Below, in pieces: positions 8,192-17,177 of a stretch of 64,000 bases of DNA (position 1 is the stretch's first letter; every line of letters starts with the position of its first letter). A model generated the notes under the pieces. It was not told the DNA's origin, ran no database searches, and worked only from the letters and a program-made list of their open reading frames with translations. Origin of the DNA: Acidobacteriota bacterium (GTDB lineage: Bacteria > Acidobacteriota > Vicinamibacteria > Marinacidobacterales > Marinacidobacteraceae); contig JAJEFG010000084.1 of assembly GCA_022820545.1 (NCBI GenBank), positions 1-64,000 on the forward strand, written 5' to 3'. The translations under genes and the position numbers were made by a program.

Positions 8192-8754
8192 TGCCCGAGG
8201 AAAACGTGACTGCGCCGGACGCGGCCAACCGCCGCTGTAAGCGGCTGATGCCGCTCCTGCTGATCCTCGCCGGATTCGGCGCCGGGGTGTTGGCGAGCGC
8301 CGTACCGCGCCTGATGCACCGGGGCGGGGAGCACCGCGTGAGCCGTGGCGACGACGACGGCCGGCGGCCGGTGCGGCGCGGCGGCGAGCGCACGGACCGC
8401 GGCCGTTCCCGTGGACGCGACGCGCGGGACGGCGAGACGCGAGCGCGGAGGTTCCGCGCGCAGCTCGTCGACCGGCTCGAACTCGACGACGCGCAGCAGG
8501 CGCAGATGGACGCGTTCATCGAGGCCAACCGCGCCGAGGCGAGCGCCTTCTGGGACGACACCTACGCGCGTTACCGCGAACTGCGGCTGAAGTTCCGCGA
8601 GCAGATCAGCGAGATCCTCAACGAGTCCCAGCGTGAGACCTTCGACGCCCTGATGCGCGAGCGGGGACGGAACGATCGGGACCGAGATTCCGTAGAGAAC
8701 GACCCCGAGGAGGGTTCCCCCGAAGGAGTGCCCCGGGGAGGGATGCGACGATGA
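8191..8754 (+). CDS. Spy/CpxP-like periplasmic protein with N-terminal membrane anchor
   Basis: The protein has 187 residues. A hydrophobic segment at about 20-40 (MPLLLILAGFGAGVLASAV) acts as signal or anchor. A long Arg/Asp/Gly-rich charged stretch follows. The rest is helical: FRAQLVDRLELDDAQQAQMDAFIEANRAEA and then FREQISEILNESQRETFDALM. This matches the heavy-metal resistance/Spy family (L-x-L-[ST]-x-x-Q-x...), periplasmic chaperone-like sensors. Start and stop overlap the neighbours by 1 and 4 bp. The low-complexity charged stretch is unusual for the family. Confidence 0.7.
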   Translation: MPEENVTAPDAANRRCKRLMPLLLILAGFGAGVLASAVPRLMHRGGEHRVSRGDDDGRRPVRRGGERTDRGRSRGRDARDGETRARRFRAQLVDRLELDDAQQAQMDAFIEANRAEASAFWDDTYARYRELRLKFREQISEILNESQRETFDALMRERGRNDRDRDSVENDPEEGSPEGVPRGGMRR

Positions 8755-11700
8755 GCGGACTGGAAGGACACCGTCACTCACACAGCCAGGAGGCGGTCCC
8801 GGAGCGGGGCAGCTTCCTGGCCCGCTTCGCGGTGGACCGGCGGGTGACGATCAGCATGATCGCGATCGGGCTGGTCGTGCTCGGCTACGTCTCGCTGACC
8901 CGCCTCCCCCTCGAATTCCTCCCCTCCTTCGGCGCCAACAGCCTCTGGGTGAGCGTGTCGTACGAGTCCTCGTCCCCCGAGGAAACCGAACGCCTCATCG
9001 TCCGCCCGCTGGAAGAGAGCCTGGGGACGATCCCCGGGATCACGGTCCTCACCGCCACCGCGAACGCCGACAGCGGCAACGTCAGCGTGGAGTTCGACGA
9101 GGGCGTGGACATGGACCTCATGGTGGTTGAGGCCCGGGACCGGGTGGACCGCATCCGCCACCTCCTTCCGGACGACATCGACCGGATCAACATCCGGCGG
9201 TTCCAGAGCACCGACATCCCCATCCTCCAGTTCCACCTGGGGGCGCCCTGGGAGCGGGAGCGCCTCTTCGACTTCGCCGAGGACATCGTGCAGCCGCGGC
9301 TCGAGCGCCTCGAGGGGGTGGCCAGCGTGGACGTCCGGGGGGTTCGCCGGCGGGAACTGCGGGTCAGCATGGACCAGGCGCGAATGGCGGCGCTGAACGT
9401 GGACGTCCGGGACATCTCCACGGTTCTGTCCCAGAACAACGTCAACGTTTCCGGCGGCACCATCACCGACGGCTCGCGGAAGCTGATCGTCCGCACCGTC
9501 GGCGAGTTCCAGCGGCCGGAGGACATCCGGGAAACACCCATCGGCGACACCGGACTGCGGTTGAGCGACGTCGCCGACGTCACCTACGAGTTCCCCACGC
9601 AGACCTCCTTCGACTACCTGAACGGCGAGGAAGCGGTCACCTTCCGGATCTACAAGGCGTCCAACGCAAACGTGCTCGAGGTCGCCGACGGGGTCAAGGC
9701 GGAGATGCAGGACATCGCCGCCTTTCCCCGTTATGCCGACATCGAGATGCGCTACATCCAGGATTCGTCGCTGGATGTCCGCGGGGGCCTGTCGCAGCTC
9801 GCTCTGGCGGGGCTCTTCGGCGGGGGGCTCGCGATGCTCATCCTGCTGCTCTTCCTGCAGAAGGTGCGGACCACCCTGCTGGTCGCGGTGGCGATCCCGC
9901 TCTCGATCATCACGACGTTCGTGATCATGTACCTGGGCCGGCAAGCCGGCCTGGTGGACACCACCCTCAACGTGATCAGCCTCTTCGGGCTGATGGTGGC
10001 CGTCGGCATGCTCGCCGATCCGGCGATCGTGGTCATCGACTCGATCTCGCGCCACTTCACCGAGTACAAGGAAGACTCCCGCACCGCCGCGATCCACGGC
10101 GCGTCCGCGGTGACCATGCCGATCATCGCCGGCGCGGCGACCACCATGTGCGTGTTCGTGCCGCTCGTCTTCCTCGGCGCGACGATGGGCGGCTTCTTCC
10201 GGATCTTCACCGACTTCGGGTTCACCCTGAGCGTGGTGATCGTCGCCTCCCTGCTCGTCGCGCTGACCGTGGTGCCGATGATGGCCGGGGTCGTGCTTCG
10301 CAACGAGCGGCGTGTCTATTCGCGCACGATGCGCCTTCTCGGCAGGCTCCACGGGAAGGTCATCCGGCGCACCCTCCACCATCGGTTCGTCTCGCTGATG
10401 GTGGCCATCGGCCTGCTGGGCGTGGCCTGGTTCCTCTACCAGAACATCGAGCGCTCCAGCTTCGACAGCACGGTGGAGCGCGAGGTGACCATCAACGTGG
10501 ACGTGCCCCGGGCCTATTCGATCGACGACACCCGGGAGGTGATGGAGTCGGTGGCGGCGCTCATCGAGGAGCGGCGCGAGGAACTCGAAATCGCCGATGT
10601 GATCTACGAGTTCCGCCGGGGCGGGGGCCGTTCCCGCCGCGGCGGCTACGGCGGGGGCGGCCGGCGCTTCGAGCTCTACCTCGTGGACGAGTCGGAGTCC
10701 GAGCGGAGCGTTCAGGAGATCACCGACGAAATCCGGGGGATGCTGCCGACGATCGCCGGAGTGAACTTCCGGATCGCCGAGAGCCGCGGACGCGGACCCG
10801 GACGGGGCGGTGGAATCCGGCTGGATCTGAAGGGCGACGACATGGACGTCCTCGAACTGGTTTCGGGCCGGGTGGTGGAACGACTCGCCGCCCTTCCCTG
10901 GATCCGGGACGTGGACACCTCGCTCGAGAGCGGCACCGAGGAACTCCACGTCACGCCGCAGGCGGAGCGGGCGCTCGCCTCCGGGGCCGGGACCTTCGCG
11001 GTGGCCCAGACCGTCCGCAGCGCGCTGACCACCCGGCCGGTGGGCACGATCGAGAGCGACCAGCGCGAGGTGGACATCGTGGTCCAGTACCCCGAGGAGC
11101 AGCGCGAACGCCTCGACCACGTCCGGCGCATGCCGGTCTTCGTGGGCGATGCCCGGATCCCGGTGGGCGCGATGGCGGACTTCGAGACGGTGAGCGGGCC
11201 CCGCAGCATCGAGCGGGAGGATCGCCGTCCCAAGCTCACCATCAGCGCGAACACCACGGTCCCGGGAGCTTCGTTCCGGCTCATGGGCCAGGTTCAGGAA
11301 CAGCTCGCGGACATCGCCCTGCCGCCCGGCTACGAATGGAGCTTCGACCGCTGGTCCCGCATGGGCCAGACGGACTTCTCCGCGGCGGGGTTCGCCTTCG
11401 CGTTCGCGCTGCTGCTGATCTACCTGATCATGGTGGCGCTCTTCGAGAGCTTCCTCCATCCGGCGGTGATCATGTTCTCGATCCCGTTCTCGTTCATCGG
11501 GGTGGCGGTGACGCTCAAGCTCACCGGGCAGACGCTCGGGAACACCGCCATGCTGGGGCTGGTACTGCTCGCGGGGATCGTGGTGAACAACGCCATCGTC
11601 CTGATCGCGCACGTCAACTCCCTGCGCAAACAGGGGATGTCCCGGGACGAGGCGCTCGTTCTGGGAAGCGAGCACCGGCTTCGCCCGGTCATCATGACGG

Positions 11701-11990
11701 CGCTGACCACCTTCTGCGGACTCATGCCGCTCGCGGCGCCCTACTTCCTGCCGGAACTCTTCGGTTCGGTGGACGGCCGCGCCGGACAGTGGGCGCCCAT
11801 CGGCCTCGTGCTGGCCGGCGGCCTGCCGACCTCGACCCTGCTGACGCTCCTCCTGGTCCCGACGATCTACGCGGTGACCGACGATCTGAAGCGTCTTGTC
11901 TGGCCCTACACCACGGCCCCACAAAAGCCGGCGGTCAGCGAAGCCGCAGCCCCCGCCGGTGCGCCGGCCCTGAATCCAGTAACGCAATGA
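8751..11990 (+). CDS. RND efflux pump permease (AcrB/HAE1-type), first of two
   Basis: The 1079 residues show the full RND plan: first membrane helix at about 25-45, a porter domain (SSPEETERLIVRPLEESLGTIPG), helices 2-6 from about 345 (GLFGGGLAMLILLLFLQKVRTTLLVAVAIPLSI), the charged helix 4 segment GLMVAVGMLADPAIVVIDSI, a second porter domain, and helices 8-12 (ALFESFLHPAVIMFSIPFSFIG). In helix 4 the usual GxxVDDAIV-like pair reads ADPAIV, with one acidic residue instead of two. That may change proton coupling. The start overlaps the previous stop (ATGA), and its own stop overlaps the adaptor start (ATGA). The substrate is unknown. Confidence 0.93.
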   Translation: MSGLEGHRHSHSQEAVPERGSFLARFAVDRRVTISMIAIGLVVLGYVSLTRLPLEFLPSFGANSLWVSVSYESSSPEETERLIVRPLEESLGTIPGITVLTATANADSGNVSVEFDEGVDMDLMVVEARDRVDRIRHLLPDDIDRINIRRFQSTDIPILQFHLGAPWERERLFDFAEDIVQPRLERLEGVASVDVRGVRRRELRVSMDQARMAALNVDVRDISTVLSQNNVNVSGGTITDGSRKLIVRTVGEFQRPEDIRETPIGDTGLRLSDVADVTYEFPTQTSFDYLNGEEAVTFRIYKASNANVLEVADGVKAEMQDIAAFPRYADIEMRYIQDSSLDVRGGLSQLALAGLFGGGLAMLILLLFLQKVRTTLLVAVAIPLSIITTFVIMYLGRQAGLVDTTLNVISLFGLMVAVGMLADPAIVVIDSISRHFTEYKEDSRTAAIHGASAVTMPIIAGAATTMCVFVPLVFLGATMGGFFRIFTDFGFTLSVVIVASLLVALTVVPMMAGVVLRNERRVYSRTMRLLGRLHGKVIRRTLHHRFVSLMVAIGLLGVAWFLYQNIERSSFDSTVEREVTINVDVPRAYSIDDTREVMESVAALIEERREELEIADVIYEFRRGGGRSRRGGYGGGGRRFELYLVDESESERSVQEITDEIRGMLPTIAGVNFRIAESRGRGPGRGGGIRLDLKGDDMDVLELVSGRVVERLAALPWIRDVDTSLESGTEELHVTPQAERALASGAGTFAVAQTVRSALTTRPVGTIESDQREVDIVVQYPEEQRERLDHVRRMPVFVGDARIPVGAMADFETVSGPRSIEREDRRPKLTISANTTVPGASFRLMGQVQEQLADIALPPGYEWSFDRWSRMGQTDFSAAGFAFAFALLLIYLIMVALFESFLHPAVIMFSIPFSFIGVAVTLKLTGQTLGNTAMLGLVLLAGIVVNNAIVLIAHVNSLRKQGMSRDEALVLGSEHRLRPVIMTALTTFCGLMPLAAPYFLPELFGSVDGRAGQWAPIGLVLAGGLPTSTLLTLLLVPTIYAVTDDLKRLVWPYTTAPQKPAVSEAAAPAGAPALNPVTQ

Positions 11991-13825
11991 GGGAATCCGT
12001 GCCCCAGATCAAGACAACTTCTCGCGGGGGCCGGAAGGTCCCTGGGCGACACCTGCTCCAGGCCCTGCTGCTGGCCGGGCTCGCCGCCGCGGTGGCGTGC
12101 GGGTCCGGAGAAGAGGCGGCCGGCCCGGGCGCCGGGGGCGGTCCCGGCGGCCGGCCGGGCGGCGGCCCTCCGGGCGGATTCGGCGGCGGAAGCGCCCCCG
12201 TAACGGCCGTTCCGGTCGAGGTCGTGGAGATCCTCCCGGGTCCCATCTCGGCGTTCATCGAGACCAACGGAACGCTCGAAGCCGAGCGCGAGGTGGACAT
12301 CGTGGCCCGCACCGGTGGACCGCTGGTGGCCCTCAACACCGAGGAGGGAGTCCAGGTGAAGGCCGGCGACCTGCTCGCGCAGATCGACGAGCTGGAGGCC
12401 CGCGCGCAGGTCGAGATCGCCCGGGTGGCGCTCCAGGACGCCGAAACCGTCTACAACCGGGCCAAGGCCTCGTTCGAGAACTCCGTCGTGAGCCAGGAGG
12501 TATACGACACGGCCCTTTCGTCGCTGGAATCGGCGAAGGCGCAGCTCACGGGGAACGAGATCCAGCTCGGCTATACCCGCATCACCGCTCCCTTCGACGG
12601 CCTGATCATCCAGCGCGCGGTGAAGTTCGGGGAAACGGTGACCGCGGGACAGCAGCTCTTCCGGATCTCCGACTTCGATCCGCTGCTCTGCGTGATCGGA
12701 GTGCCGGAACGGGATCTCGCTCGCCTCTCCGTCGGCCAGCCGGCGATCCTGCAGGTGGAGGCGTTTCCCGGGGAACAGTTCCAGGGTCGCGTGCTGCGGA
12801 TCAGCCCCGTGGTGGACGCCGCGACGGGAACGATCCGGGTCACGCTCGAGGTGAACCGGCAGGGACGGCTCAGCCCCGGGATGTTCGCCGGCGTGCGGCT
12901 GGTCACCGATGTGCGCCAGGAAGCGCTCATCATGCCGAAACGGGCGCTCTCGCTGGAGAGCCTCGCCGACTCGGTCTTCGTCGTCGAGGACGGGGTCGCC
13001 TACCGGCGGAACATCACGCTCGGCTACGAGGAGGACGACCGGGTCGAGGTCACGAGCGGCCTCGCTCGCGGTGACCGGGTCATCGTGGTCGGCCAGGACG
13101 GCTTGACCGACGCGACCCCGGTCCAGATCCTCGCCGGACCGGGCGCTGAGGAGAGGCCGGCCCGGACCGCGGGTGGCGCTCCCGGCGGCGGCGTCGAGAT
13201 GACCGAAGAACGCCGGGCCGCGATGCGCGAGCGGATGCGCGCCCGCGGCATGACCGACGAGGCGATCGAGGAACGGCTCGCGGCGATGGCCGCGGGGGGT
13301 CCGCCGGGAGGACGGGGCCGGCCGGGTGCGGAAAGCGGCTCTCCGGGAGGCCGTCCGGCAACCGGGGGACCTCCGGGAGCGGGCGCGCGCCGAGCGGCTC
13401 CCGCAGCGGATTCGGCGGCGCCCGCTCCGCCGGCGCGGGAAGCGCCGGTCGCCGCGACGCCGGCCGTGCTCGAACCGGCGGCGGAGCCCGCCCCGGACGC
13501 GGCCTCCCGGCCTCCGCGCGCCGGATCCGCGCGGACGGCAGAGCCCGCCAACCGGCCGCCGGACGACGAGCCCGGCGCCTTCGAGGACCTTCCGGCCGAG
13601 ACCCGGGAAGCGATCAGGGGCCGCCTCCGCTCGATGGGGTTGACCGACGACCAGATCGAGGAGCGGGTCCGGCGCGGTTGGGGAGCGACTCCGGATGAGG
13701 GGGAGCCGCGCGGCGAAACCCCCACTCCCGAGCAACTCGACGCGCTCCGCGAGCGCCTGCGCGAGCGGGGCATGACGGAAGAGCAGATCGAGGAGATCAT
13801 CGCCCGCCGCCGCCGGCCGGAGTAA
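11987..13825 (+). CDS. RND pump periplasmic adaptor (membrane fusion protein) with repeat-bearing C-terminal extension
   Basis: The protein has 612 residues; ordinary adaptors have about 350-420. It starts with a signal and probable lipobox (LAAAVAC), then a Gly/Pro-rich linker. The adaptor core covers about residues 65-390: lipoyl halves (VDIVARTGGPLVALNTEEGVQVKAGDLLAQID and ITAPFDGLIIQRAVKFGETV) around a helical hairpin, a beta-barrel and a membrane-proximal domain. From about 405 the chain is Pro/Ala/Gly-rich and carries three copies of a helix-turn unit, consensus (L/M)RxR(L/M)RxxG(M/L)T(D/E)(D/E)xIEE, near 405-438, 537-567 and 581-612. I do not recognise this tail in known adaptors. It resembles the SHOCT motif in pattern only. 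The ATG overlaps the permease stop. Confidence 0.9.
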   Translation: MRESVPQIKTTSRGGRKVPGRHLLQALLLAGLAAAVACGSGEEAAGPGAGGGPGGRPGGGPPGGFGGGSAPVTAVPVEVVEILPGPISAFIETNGTLEAEREVDIVARTGGPLVALNTEEGVQVKAGDLLAQIDELEARAQVEIARVALQDAETVYNRAKASFENSVVSQEVYDTALSSLESAKAQLTGNEIQLGYTRITAPFDGLIIQRAVKFGETVTAGQQLFRISDFDPLLCVIGVPERDLARLSVGQPAILQVEAFPGEQFQGRVLRISPVVDAATGTIRVTLEVNRQGRLSPGMFAGVRLVTDVRQEALIMPKRALSLESLADSVFVVEDGVAYRRNITLGYEEDDRVEVTSGLARGDRVIVVGQDGLTDATPVQILAGPGAEERPARTAGGAPGGGVEMTEERRAAMRERMRARGMTDEAIEERLAAMAAGGPPGGRGRPGAESGSPGGRPATGGPPGAGARRAAPAADSAAPAPPAREAPVAATPAVLEPAAEPAPDAASRPPRAGSARTAEPANRPPDDEPGAFEDLPAETREAIRGRLRSMGLTDDQIEERVRRGWGATPDEGEPRGETPTPEQLDALRERLRERGMTEEQIEEIIARRRRPE

Positions 13826-13863
13826 GCCGCCAGGCCACACGCCGTCACGGATAGCCCCGACCG

Positions 13864-16800
13864 ATGCGCATCGTCGACTTCTCCATCCGGCGCCCGGTCA
13901 CCGTCGTGGTGCTGTTCATCGCGATCGTGGTGTTCGGGGTGGTCGGCTTCGACCGCCTGTCCGTGGACCTCCTGCCGGACATCACCTATCCGTCGCTGAA
14001 CGTCCGCACCGACTACGAGGGCGCCGCCCCGAGCGAGATCGAGAACCTGATCACCCGTCCCATCGAGAACGCGGTCGGGGTGGTCAACAACGTGGTACGG
14101 GTCGTCTCCTCCTCCCGTCCCGATCTCAGCGAAGTCACGCTCGAGTTCGGGTGGGGAACCGACATGGATATGGCGGCGCTCGACGTGCGCGAACGTCTCG
14201 ACGTGGTGCGCCTGCCGCTCGACGCGCCGCGTCCCACCCTGCTGCGGTTCGATCCCTCGCTGGACCCGATCCTCCGCTTCGGCCTCACCGGCAACGAGGA
14301 CCTCGTCCGGCTGCGGCTGATCGCGGAACAGGAAATCCAGCGCAACCTCGAGCGCGTCGAGGGCGTGGCGGCGGTGCTCGTGAGCGGCGGCCTGGAGGAG
14401 GAGATCCACGTCGAGATCGACGAGCGGAAGGTGGCCAACCTGGGCCTCTCCGTTCCCGGGGTGGTGAACCGGCTCGGCCAGGAGAACGTGAACCTCACCG
14501 CCGGACGCCTGCTCGACGGCGGCACCGAGTACCTGGTGCGCACCATCAACGAGTTCGAGCGTCCCGAGGACATGCGGAACATCGTGGTGGACGCCGAGCG
14601 CACCGTGATCCGGCTGGAAGACGTGGCCACCATCCGCCGCGGCTCGAAGGAGCGGGAAGTCATCACCCGCATCGACGGACGGGAGTCCATCGAGATCGCC
14701 GTTTACAAGGAAGGCGGCACGAACACGGTCACGGTGGCCGACGAGGTGCTGACGCGGGTCGAGGGACTCGAGGAGCGGCTCGACCAGGTGGGCGAGGACC
14801 TCGCGCTCACCCTGGTGACCGACCAGGCGCGCTACATCCGCCAGTCGGTGTCGGAGGTGCTGCAGACGGCGGTGATGGGGGGCATCCTCGCGATCTTCGT
14901 CCTCGTCCTCTTCCTCGGGGAACTCCGTTCCACGCTGATCATCGGGATCTCCATCCCCATTTCGGTTATCGGGACCTTCTTCCTGATGTACGTGTCGGGC
15001 GTCTCGCTCAACATCATGTCGCTCGGCGGCATCACCCTCGGGATCGGCCTCCTCGTCGACAACTACATCGTGGTGCTCGAGGCGATCAAGCGAAAACGGC
15101 AGGAGGGGATGGGCCTCGTGGAGGCCTCGCAGGCCGGCACCGGCGAGGTCGGCCAGGCGGTGGTCGCGAGCACCATGACGACGGTCTGCGTGTTCGTGCC
15201 GATCGTCTTCGTCGAGGGCATCGCGGGACAGTTGTTCGGCGATCAGGCCCTCACCGTCACCTTCTCGCTCGCGGTTTCGCTGCTGGTCGCGCTCACCCTG
15301 ATCCCGATGCTCGCCTCGCGGGAGTTCCGCCCGGTGGCGGCGTCCGAGCAGGCGTCGTTCCGGACGAAGGCCGGCCAGCTCTTCGGCAAGGTGGTGACCG
15401 CCGTCGGCCGGGGAGTCCTGTGGGCGGTCTTCGGGGTCATCCGGGGCGTCGATCTCGTCATCCAGGGGATCCTCTGGCTGCCGAGCCGGCTCTTCCGCCT
15501 CGTCTACGACGGCATCGTGCGCGCGTATCCGCCGACCCTGAACGCGGCGTTGAAACACCCCTTCCGCGTGGGAACCCTGGCCGCCGGGCTGTTCGCCGGG
15601 GCGCTCTACACCTTCCCCACACTCGGCACGGAACTCGTCCCCGAACTCATCCAGGGCGAGTTCTACGTGGACACCGAGCTGCCGGCAGGCACCCACCTGG
15701 ATCTCAACTCCCGCCGCATCGGGCGTCTCGAGGAAGCGGCCGCTCAGATTCCCGGAGTCCGGACCGTGTACGCGACGGTGGGGACCAGCAGCCAGCAGGG
15801 CGGGGCGGCGGGCGAGCTGCGCGAGAACATCGGCCAGCTCACCGTGGTGCTGGACCCGCCGGTGGACCGCGCCCGCGAAGATGCCGCGATGGCGGAACTG
15901 CGTCCGCAACTCGAGGGAGACGAGGATCTCCTCTACATCTTCGGCCGCCCGTCCTACTTCAGTTTCCGGACTCCGGTGGAACTGGAGATCCGGGGCTTCA
16001 ACCTCACCATGCTCGAGCGGACCGCCGACGAGGCGGTGGCCGGCCTGCGGGAGATTCCCGGGCTCGTGGACGTGAAGTCATCCACCGAGGGCGGGAATCC
16101 GGAGCTCCAGGTCCGGTTCCACCGCGACCGGGTGGCGGCGCTCGGCTACAACGTGAACCAGCTCGGGACGCTCATCCGGTCCAAGGTGCTCGGCGACGTG
16201 GCGACCGACATCCAGCGGGAGGACCGGTCCATCGACATCCGGCTCCGCACCGACGAGTCCTTCCGGGACAGCGTCGCGGACCTGCGCAACCTGAACATCT
16301 CCGACGGCGGCGCCGCCACGATTCCGCTCTCCAGCGTGGCCGACGTCGACGAGGTGACCGGCCCCGCCGAAATCCGCCGCGCCGACGGCGAGCGGGTCGC
16401 CACCATCACCGCGAACATCGTCGGCCGGGACCTCGGGAGCGTGGCCACCGACATCGAGGCGCTGATGGCCGGCATCTCGATGCCCGCCAGTTTCAGTTGG
16501 CGGCTCGGGGGTCAGCAGGAGGAGATGGAGACCTCCTTCGCGAGCATGCAGTTCGCGATCCTGCTCGCGGTGTTCATGGTCTACCTCGTGATGGCCTCGC
16601 AGTTCGAGTCGCTGCTCCATCCCTTCGTGATCCTCTTCTCGGTCCCGTTCTCCCTGGTCGGGGTCATCTTCGCCCTCAAGCTCTTCTCGGTGACGGTGAG
16701 CGTGGTGGTGCTGATCGGGGTGATCATGCTGGCGGGCATCGTGGTGAACAACGCCATCCTGCTGCTCGACACCACGAACCGCCTCCGGCGCGGAGGCATG

Positions 16801-17022
16801 GCAAAGCTGGATGCGCTGCGGCAGGCGGGCAAGGTCCGCCTCCGCCCGATCCTGATGACCACCTCGACCACGGTCCTGGGCCTGCTCCCCATGGCGGTGG
16901 GCCTCGGAGAGGGCAGCGAGCTGCGGACCCCCATGGCGATCGCGGTCATCGGCGGGCTGATCCTCTCCACCGCGCTCACCCTGCTCATCATCCCGACCGT
17001 CTACCGCGTCATCGGCAGGTAA
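13864..17022 (+). CDS. RND efflux pump permease, second of two
   Basis: This is a 1052-residue RND permease: helix 1 (RRPVTVVVLFIAIVVFGVVGF), porter domain with YEGAAPSEIENLITRPIENAVG, helices 2-6 from about 335 with GGITLGIGLLVDNYIVVLEAI in helix 4, a second porter domain, and C-terminal helices including VVNNAILLLDTTNRLRRGGM. Unlike the first permease, helix 4 has the common V-D-N pattern. An inserted hydrophobic segment near 500-545 (VLWAVFGVIRGVDLVIQGILWLPS) precedes the second half. It lies 38 bp after the adaptor gene. Two different permeases with one adaptor suggest a heteromeric pump (compare MdtBC) or two pumps sharing an adaptor. No TolC-like gene is in the window. Confidence 0.93.
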   Translation: MRIVDFSIRRPVTVVVLFIAIVVFGVVGFDRLSVDLLPDITYPSLNVRTDYEGAAPSEIENLITRPIENAVGVVNNVVRVVSSSRPDLSEVTLEFGWGTDMDMAALDVRERLDVVRLPLDAPRPTLLRFDPSLDPILRFGLTGNEDLVRLRLIAEQEIQRNLERVEGVAAVLVSGGLEEEIHVEIDERKVANLGLSVPGVVNRLGQENVNLTAGRLLDGGTEYLVRTINEFERPEDMRNIVVDAERTVIRLEDVATIRRGSKEREVITRIDGRESIEIAVYKEGGTNTVTVADEVLTRVEGLEERLDQVGEDLALTLVTDQARYIRQSVSEVLQTAVMGGILAIFVLVLFLGELRSTLIIGISIPISVIGTFFLMYVSGVSLNIMSLGGITLGIGLLVDNYIVVLEAIKRKRQEGMGLVEASQAGTGEVGQAVVASTMTTVCVFVPIVFVEGIAGQLFGDQALTVTFSLAVSLLVALTLIPMLASREFRPVAASEQASFRTKAGQLFGKVVTAVGRGVLWAVFGVIRGVDLVIQGILWLPSRLFRLVYDGIVRAYPPTLNAALKHPFRVGTLAAGLFAGALYTFPTLGTELVPELIQGEFYVDTELPAGTHLDLNSRRIGRLEEAAAQIPGVRTVYATVGTSSQQGGAAGELRENIGQLTVVLDPPVDRAREDAAMAELRPQLEGDEDLLYIFGRPSYFSFRTPVELEIRGFNLTMLERTADEAVAGLREIPGLVDVKSSTEGGNPELQVRFHRDRVAALGYNVNQLGTLIRSKVLGDVATDIQREDRSIDIRLRTDESFRDSVADLRNLNISDGGAATIPLSSVADVDEVTGPAEIRRADGERVATITANIVGRDLGSVATDIEALMAGISMPASFSWRLGGQQEEMETSFASMQFAILLAVFMVYLVMASQFESLLHPFVILFSVPFSLVGVIFALKLFSVTVSVVVLIGVIMLAGIVVNNAILLLDTTNRLRRGGMAKLDALRQAGKVRLRPILMTTSTTVLGLLPMAVGLGEGSELRTPMAIAVIGGLILSTALTLLIIPTVYRVIGR

Positions 17023-17033
17023 GCCCGGCGGCG

Positions 17034-17066
17034 CCGGCCTGGAACGCCGGTCTCCAGACCGGCACC
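17034..17066 (-). repeat. REP-like hairpin, GTTCCA type
   Basis: A perfect 8-bp stem GCCGGTCT/AGACCGGC with a 2-nt loop lies at 17046-17063. On the minus strand it continues into GTTCCA, as at 5737-5760. It falls between the second RND permease stop and the ferredoxin reductase promoter and might also slow transcription there. Confidence 0.6.
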
Positions 17067-17161
17067 ACGGCGCTCCGCGCCGCGTACGTCGTAGATCCCG
17101 TCCCGCTCGCGGCACCCAAGTTTGTCCGCCGGACCACCACTCCGAACGTCCTTCCCGCACC

Positions 17162-17167
17162 TATACT
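17162..17167 (+). promoter_or_regulatory. -10-like hexamer for the ferredoxin reductase gene
   Basis: TATACT ends 10 bp before the ATG at 17178 and no Shine-Dalgarno sequence is visible, so the transcript is probably leaderless. Confidence 0.45.
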
Positions 17168-17177
17168 CCGCGCCCAA

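Noticed and set aside
10148-11986. N-terminal extension of the adaptor frame back to 10148
   Set aside because: This part is a shadow of the first RND permease. The signal peptide and the ATGA overlap place the start at 11987.
8778-11987. 1069-codon frame antisense to the first RND permease
   Set aside because: It mirrors the RND gene in the opposite strand, is extremely rich in His, Asp, Arg and Glu, and has no start signal.
13024-15909. 961-codon frame antisense to the adaptor and second permease
   Set aside because: It spans two real genes on the other strand and has the same shadow composition.
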